The position numbers and the translations under genes were made by a program. A stretch of DNA of 9,660 bases from Methanobacteriota archaeon (GTDB lineage: Archaea > Thermoplasmatota > Poseidoniia > Poseidoniales > Poseidoniaceae). Location: assembly GCA_002694245.1 (NCBI GenBank), contig NZLM01000069.1:1-9660 (forward strand), written 5' to 3'. Within the stretch, counting starts at the first letter, position 1. Each line of letters opens with the position of its first letter. The notes under the pieces are model-generated. The model saw only the letters and a program-made list of their open reading frames with translations. It had not been told where the DNA came from and ran no database searches. Below are positions 6,735 through 9,660 of the stretch, piece after piece.

Positions 6735-8608
6735 TCAATGATCAAATCTGCAGCTTCTTCAGCAGTCATAGTTGTAGTGTCAATACGCACCTCAGGAGAT
6801 TCTGGGCTCTCATATGGGCTAGAAATTCCCGTGAAGTTTGGTAACTCACCGGCTCTTGCCTTGGCATATAATCCTTTGACATCTCTTTGTTCGCAAATTT
6901 CTAGAGGTGTATCTACGAATACTTCGATAAATTCTCCCTCTTCAAGCAAATTACGTACCATTTGTCTCTCGCTTGTGAATGGTGAAATGAATGATGCAAT
7001 ACAAATTAACCCTGCTTCCAACATCAATTTAGAAGTTTCACCAACACGGCGAATATTCTCAACTCTGTCTTCTTTTGTGAAGCCCAGGTCACGATTTAGT
7101 CCGTGCCTTACATTGTCCCCATCGAGCGTAATTGTATGCTTACCCGATGATTGCAGTTTCTTTTCTAGTATGTTTGCAATGGATGATTTTCCTGAACCTG
7201 AAAGTCCCGTAAACCAAATCAATTTTGGATTTTGACTCTTCTGAAGTGATCTGGATTCCTTCGTCACATCCATTGCCTGCCAGTGGATATTGTCTGCTCG
7301 TCTCAGAGCAAAATCGATTAAACCCATTCCAACGGTGTTGTTCGAAATCTTGTCCACTATGATGAAGCCACCCATCACTGGGTCATCATCATAGGAATCA
7401 AATGCAACTTTGCTGGAAAGAGAGACATTACACACACCAATTTCGTTCATCTCAAGTATTTTTGCAGGAAGTTTTTCTAATGTGTTAACATCGATTCTAT
7501 GCTTTAATTTCCCAAGAGTCATGTTAGTTGATTGAGTATTGGACTTGAACAAATATTCCCTACCCGGCATCATACCAGAATCATCCATCCATAGAATTCG
7601 CGTCTGGAATTGGTCCGCAATTGAACACGGATTTTCCGCTTTAGTGATCACATCGCCTCTTGAGATGTCAATCTCATCCTCCAGGGTCAAGGTTACTGAG
7701 CGTCCTGCGCCAGCAATCTGTAAATCTCCATCATAAGTAACAATTTTTTCAACAACTGATTCTTTTCCACTTGGGAGGACTCTGATTCGTTCACCAGGCG
7801 AAATATGCCCCGAGCCAATTAATCCGGCGAATCCTCTGAACTCTCTATTGGGACGATTTACCCATTGGACTGGAAGTCTGAATTGTCGAGATTGTGATAC
7901 GGATGAAACCTCAACTAGCTCGAGGTATTCCATAACCGAAGGGCCTGTGTACCATGGTGTGTTTTTGCTAATCCCAACTATGTTGTCTCCTTTCAAAGCA
8001 GATATCGGTATAGCTGTAATTTCATCAATATTTAGAGCCTCATCTGCAAATTGTGTATAGTCAGAGACTATCGAGGAGTATACTTCCTCAGAATATTCAA
8101 CCAAATCCAACTTATTTATTGCTAGAACTATTTTTTTGACCCCCACCATAGAGACAATGAAAGAATGACGGCGTGTTTGAGTTAATACTCCCTGACTGGC
8201 ATCGACCAAGATTATTGCAACATCTGCTGTAGAAGCGCCTGTTGCCATATTTCGAGTATATTCTTCATGGCCAGGAGTATCTGCGACAATGTATTTTCTC
8301 TTGTCAGTAGAGAAGAATCTGTAAGCAACATCGATAGTTATTCCTTGCTCTCTCTCCGCTGCTAAGCCATCAACCAACAATGCAAAGTCAATCTCTCCTT
8401 CTTGGGTTCCAACTTTTTTTGAATCCGCTTCAAGAGCAGCTAAATGATCATCAAACAGCATGTGTGATTCATACAACATTCTTCCGATAAGCGTAGATTT
8501 ACCATCATCAACAGAGCCACATGTAATGAATCTTAGCAGCTCCTTTTTTTCATGAGCGGCAAGATATGACTCTATGTCAGTTGCGATCAAGGAGCTAGAG
8601 TGTATCAT
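6716..8608 (-). CDS. cysNC: Bifunctional sulfate adenylyltransferase subunit 1 / adenylylsulfate kinase (CysN-CysC fusion)
   Basis: This 630-residue fusion couples the GTPase subunit of ATP sulfurylase to APS kinase; with CysD it converts sulfate and ATP to PAPS. The CysN part (1 to about 435) has the GTPase motifs GSVDDGKST (31-39), DTPGHEEY (110-117), NKLD (165-168) and SALK (203-206), then EF-Tu-like beta-barrel domains. The CysC part (about 460-630) has the P-loop GLSGSGKSS (468-476), [16 protein letters not shown] (495-510), and FISPF with Ser542 at the position of the phospho-serine of the bacterial enzyme. Both nucleotide sites look intact. The organisation is that of rhizobial NodQ and other bacterial CysNC proteins, where the kinase points to PAPS for sulfation or for reduction. 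The start ATG (8608-8606) overlaps the cysD stop by one base (TGATG), and GAGGGG at 8617-8622 lies 8 bases upstream. No PAPS reductase gene is in the window. Confidence 0.95.
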   Translation of the reverse strand: MIHSSSLIATDIESYLAAHEKKELLRFITCGSVDDGKSTLIGRMLYESHMLFDDHLAALEADSKKVGTQEGEIDFALLVDGLAAEREQGITIDVAYRFFSTDKRKYIVADTPGHEEYTRNMATGASTADVAIILVDASQGVLTQTRRHSFIVSMVGVKKIVLAINKLDLVEYSEEVYSSIVSDYTQFADEALNIDEITAIPISALKGDNIVGISKNTPWYTGPSVMEYLELVEVSSVSQSRQFRLPVQWVNRPNREFRGFAGLIGSGHISPGERIRVLPSGKESVVEKIVTYDGDLQIAGAGRSVTLTLEDEIDISRGDVITKAENPCSIADQFQTRILWMDDSGMMPGREYLFKSNTQSTNMTLGKLKHRIDVNTLEKLPAKILEMNEIGVCNVSLSSKVAFDSYDDDPVMGGFIIVDKISNNTVGMGLIDFALRRADNIHWQAMDVTKESRSLQKSQNPKLIWFTGLSGSGKSSIANILEKKLQSSGKHTITLDGDNVRHGLNRDLGFTKEDRVENIRRVGETSKLMLEAGLICIASFISPFTSERQMVRNLLEEGEFIEVFVDTPLEICEQRDVKGLYAKARAGELPNFTGISSPYESPESPEVRIDTTTMTAEEAADLIIDYINNS

Positions 8609-9513
8609 CAGAAATACCCCTCTTGCTTTTTCTTTTCCATCGATGCAGAACTATCAAAATCAATCACTCGACCCTGTCTTTCTGATGTTGTTGTTAGTAA
8701 CATTTCTTGGATAATTTGGGGCAGTGTATCTGCTTCTGATTCAACAGCGCCAGTTAGCGGGTAACATCCTAGAGTTCTAAAGCGGACCATTTTCATCATT
8801 GGCTCCTCACCTTCTTGCATAGGTATTCTGTCATCATCTACTAGAACCAAAACACCATCCCTCTCTACAACAGGTCTTTCTTTTGAGAGATATAGTGGAA
8901 CAATTGGAATATTTTCTAGGTGAATGTATTGCCATATGTCCAGTTCAGTCCAGTTCGATAAAGGAAATACCCTTATTGACTCACCCTTATTTTTCCTTGA
9001 ATTGTAGAGGTTCCAAAGTTCAGGTCTCTGTCTTTTAGGATCCCAGTGGTGGCTTTCATTTCTAAAAGAAAATATTCTCTCTTTAGCTCGTGATTTCTCC
9101 TCATCTCTGCGTGCTCCACCGAATGCAACATCGAATTCATGGAGGTCAAGTGCCTGTTTCAATCCTTGAGTTTTCATAACGTCTGTATGGGTTGAAGAAC
9201 CATGAATAAATGGATTCATACCCATTTCTTTTCCTTCTGGATTGATATGAACAATAAGATCTAAACCATGTTCTTTAGCAAAATTGTCTCGAAACTCGAT
9301 CATCTCCGAAAATTTCCACATCGTGTCAATGTGCATAATTGGAAATGGTAATTTTGCTGGATGGAATGCCTTCATAGCAATGTGTAACATAACTGAAGAA
9401 TCTTTACCAATAGAATACAGCATTACTGGATTTTCAGCTTCAGCAACAACCTCACGCATGATGTGGATAGCCTCAGCCTCCAAACGTTGTAAGTGAGTCA
9501 TCCTGTCCTGCAT
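8608..9513 (-). CDS. cysD: Sulfate adenylyltransferase subunit 2 (CysD)
   Basis: CysD is the catalytic ATP-PPi-loop subunit that adenylates sulfate to APS while CysN hydrolyses GTP. The 301 residues match the usual 300-residue length. The PP-loop reads [13 protein letters not shown] (33-45), followed by [16 protein letters not shown] (100-115), the charged [16 protein letters not shown] (131-146) and [16 protein letters not shown] (244-259); it ends with GYF like E. coli CysD. As I recall the E. coli sequence, long stretches are nearly identical, so this copy is probably of bacterial origin. The first ATG (9513) is preceded by GAGGT at 9520-9524 with 6-base spacing, supporting it over Met5, although the E. 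coli protein aligns with either. It lies 9 bp after the DHH gene and overlaps cysNC by one base, so the three genes form one operon. Confidence 0.95.
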   Translation of the reverse strand: MQDRMTHLQRLEAEAIHIMREVVAEAENPVMLYSIGKDSSVMLHIAMKAFHPAKLPFPIMHIDTMWKFSEMIEFRDNFAKEHGLDLIVHINPEGKEMGMNPFIHGSSTHTDVMKTQGLKQALDLHEFDVAFGGARRDEEKSRAKERIFSFRNESHHWDPKRQRPELWNLYNSRKNKGESIRVFPLSNWTELDIWQYIHLENIPIVPLYLSKERPVVERDGVLVLVDDDRIPMQEGEEPMMKMVRFRTLGCYPLTGAVESEADTLPQIIQEMLLTTTSERQGRVIDFDSSASMEKKKQEGYF

Positions 9514-9519
9514 ATGAGA

Positions 9520-9524
9520 ACCTC
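9520..9524 (-). promoter_or_regulatory. Ribosome binding site of cysD inside the end of the DHH gene
   Basis: GAGGT on the minus strand overlaps the DHH stop codon (9523-9525) and stands 6 bases before the cysD ATG. This arrangement suggests coupled translation and shows the two genes share an mRNA. Confidence 0.6.
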
Positions 9525-9660
9525 AGTTACTACGTCGGGTGTTGACTTCATTCATCAAGGCTGTCATTTTGTTGGATGGTAGTGCATCTATGCCTCCCGC
9601 TGTAGCACGTCCTCCACCTCCAAACATCTGGCACAATTGGCCTATTCCACTTTGGCCTCT
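9523..9660 (-). CDS. DHH/DHHA1-family phosphoesterase, C-terminal 45 residues only (cut by the window edge)
   Basis: An open frame enters from the right edge and stops at TGA 9525-9523. The visible tail reads RGQSGIGQLCQMFGGGGRAT, then AGGIDALPSNKM and a short helical end. FGGGGRATAGG matches the glycine-rich GGGGHxxAAG motif near the end of DHHA1 domains, found in RecJ-like nucleases, NrnA-type oligoribonucleases, pAp phosphatases and related archaeal proteins. The catalytic DHH domain, with its metal-binding motifs, would lie outside the window, so the substrate cannot be judged. Its place directly ahead of cysD, with the cysD ribosome binding site overlapping its stop, makes a role in breaking down the 3'-phosphoadenosine 5'-phosphate left by PAPS use attractive, but this is inference. 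An RNA or DNA role is the main alternative. Confidence 0.6.
   Translation of the reverse strand, partial: RGQSGIGQLCQMFGGGGRATAGGIDALPSNKMTALMNEVNTRRSN

Noticed and set aside
6738..7235. 165-codon open frame on the plus strand opposite the APS kinase domain
   Set aside because: It lies wholly inside cysNC, shows no recognisable motif, and has the composition expected of the reverse complement of a coding gene.
1..9660. CRISPR arrays, tRNA or rRNA genes, insertion sequences, phage or attachment sites
   Set aside because: None were seen on reading both strands; nearly all bases are taken by well-supported genes. A covariance-model scan would be needed to exclude small RNAs fully.

Overview
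The window looks like a chromosomal segment of a marine euryarchaeon, most probably of the Marine Group II / Poseidoniales (Thermoplasmatota) type. The archaeal assignment rests on a TATA-binding protein gene (4508-5119) with a TATA box placed for a leaderless transcript, and on a mevalonate kinase gene. The finer placement is inference from the gene mix: an aerobic-type membrane FeS oxidoreductase, bacterial-style CysD and CysNC, a DRAM-like membrane protein, and very tight packing. Coding density is extreme: the only gaps over 10 bases are 65 bp (3309-3373) and 36 bp (4472-4507). No tRNA, rRNA, CRISPR array or insertion sequence was seen.

Layout, left to right. (1) Plus strand, 3-1278: the nearly complete 3' part of a six-helix Frag1/DRAM/Sfk1-like membrane protein, followed after 4 bases by a stand-alone class I glutamine amidotransferase. 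(2) Minus strand, 1284-3308: a large membrane-bound iron-sulfur oxidoreductase of the HdrD/FadF/EMO type, tail-to-tail with the amidotransferase. (3) A 65-bp divergent intergenic region with two short inverted repeats. (4) Plus strand, 3374-6734: mevalonate kinase, then from its own promoter tbp, a sulfotransferase-like P-loop protein and a GT4-type glycosyltransferase, joined by stop/start overlaps or gaps of a few bases. (5) Minus strand, 6716-9660: an operon reading DHH-family phosphoesterase (C-terminal end only), cysD, and a cysN-cysC fusion. Its last gene overlaps the glycosyltransferase tail-to-tail by 19 bp.

How the genes could work together. CysD plus CysNC make PAPS (ATP sulfurylase, then APS kinase). 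The facing operon carries a sulfotransferase-like protein that could use PAPS, next to a glycosyltransferase. The DHH/DHHA1 protein ahead of cysD belongs to a superfamily that includes pAp phosphatases, which clear the by-product of PAPS use. No PAPS reductase is present in the window. The most interesting reading is therefore a compact archaeal glycan or glycolipid sulfation module. This is inference: the sulfotransferase call rests on motifs recalled from related families, and only 45 residues of the DHH protein are visible. Other points worth attention are an insertion of about 21 residues in the second repeat of TBP, a DRAM-like protein in an archaeon, and a near-bacterial CysD.
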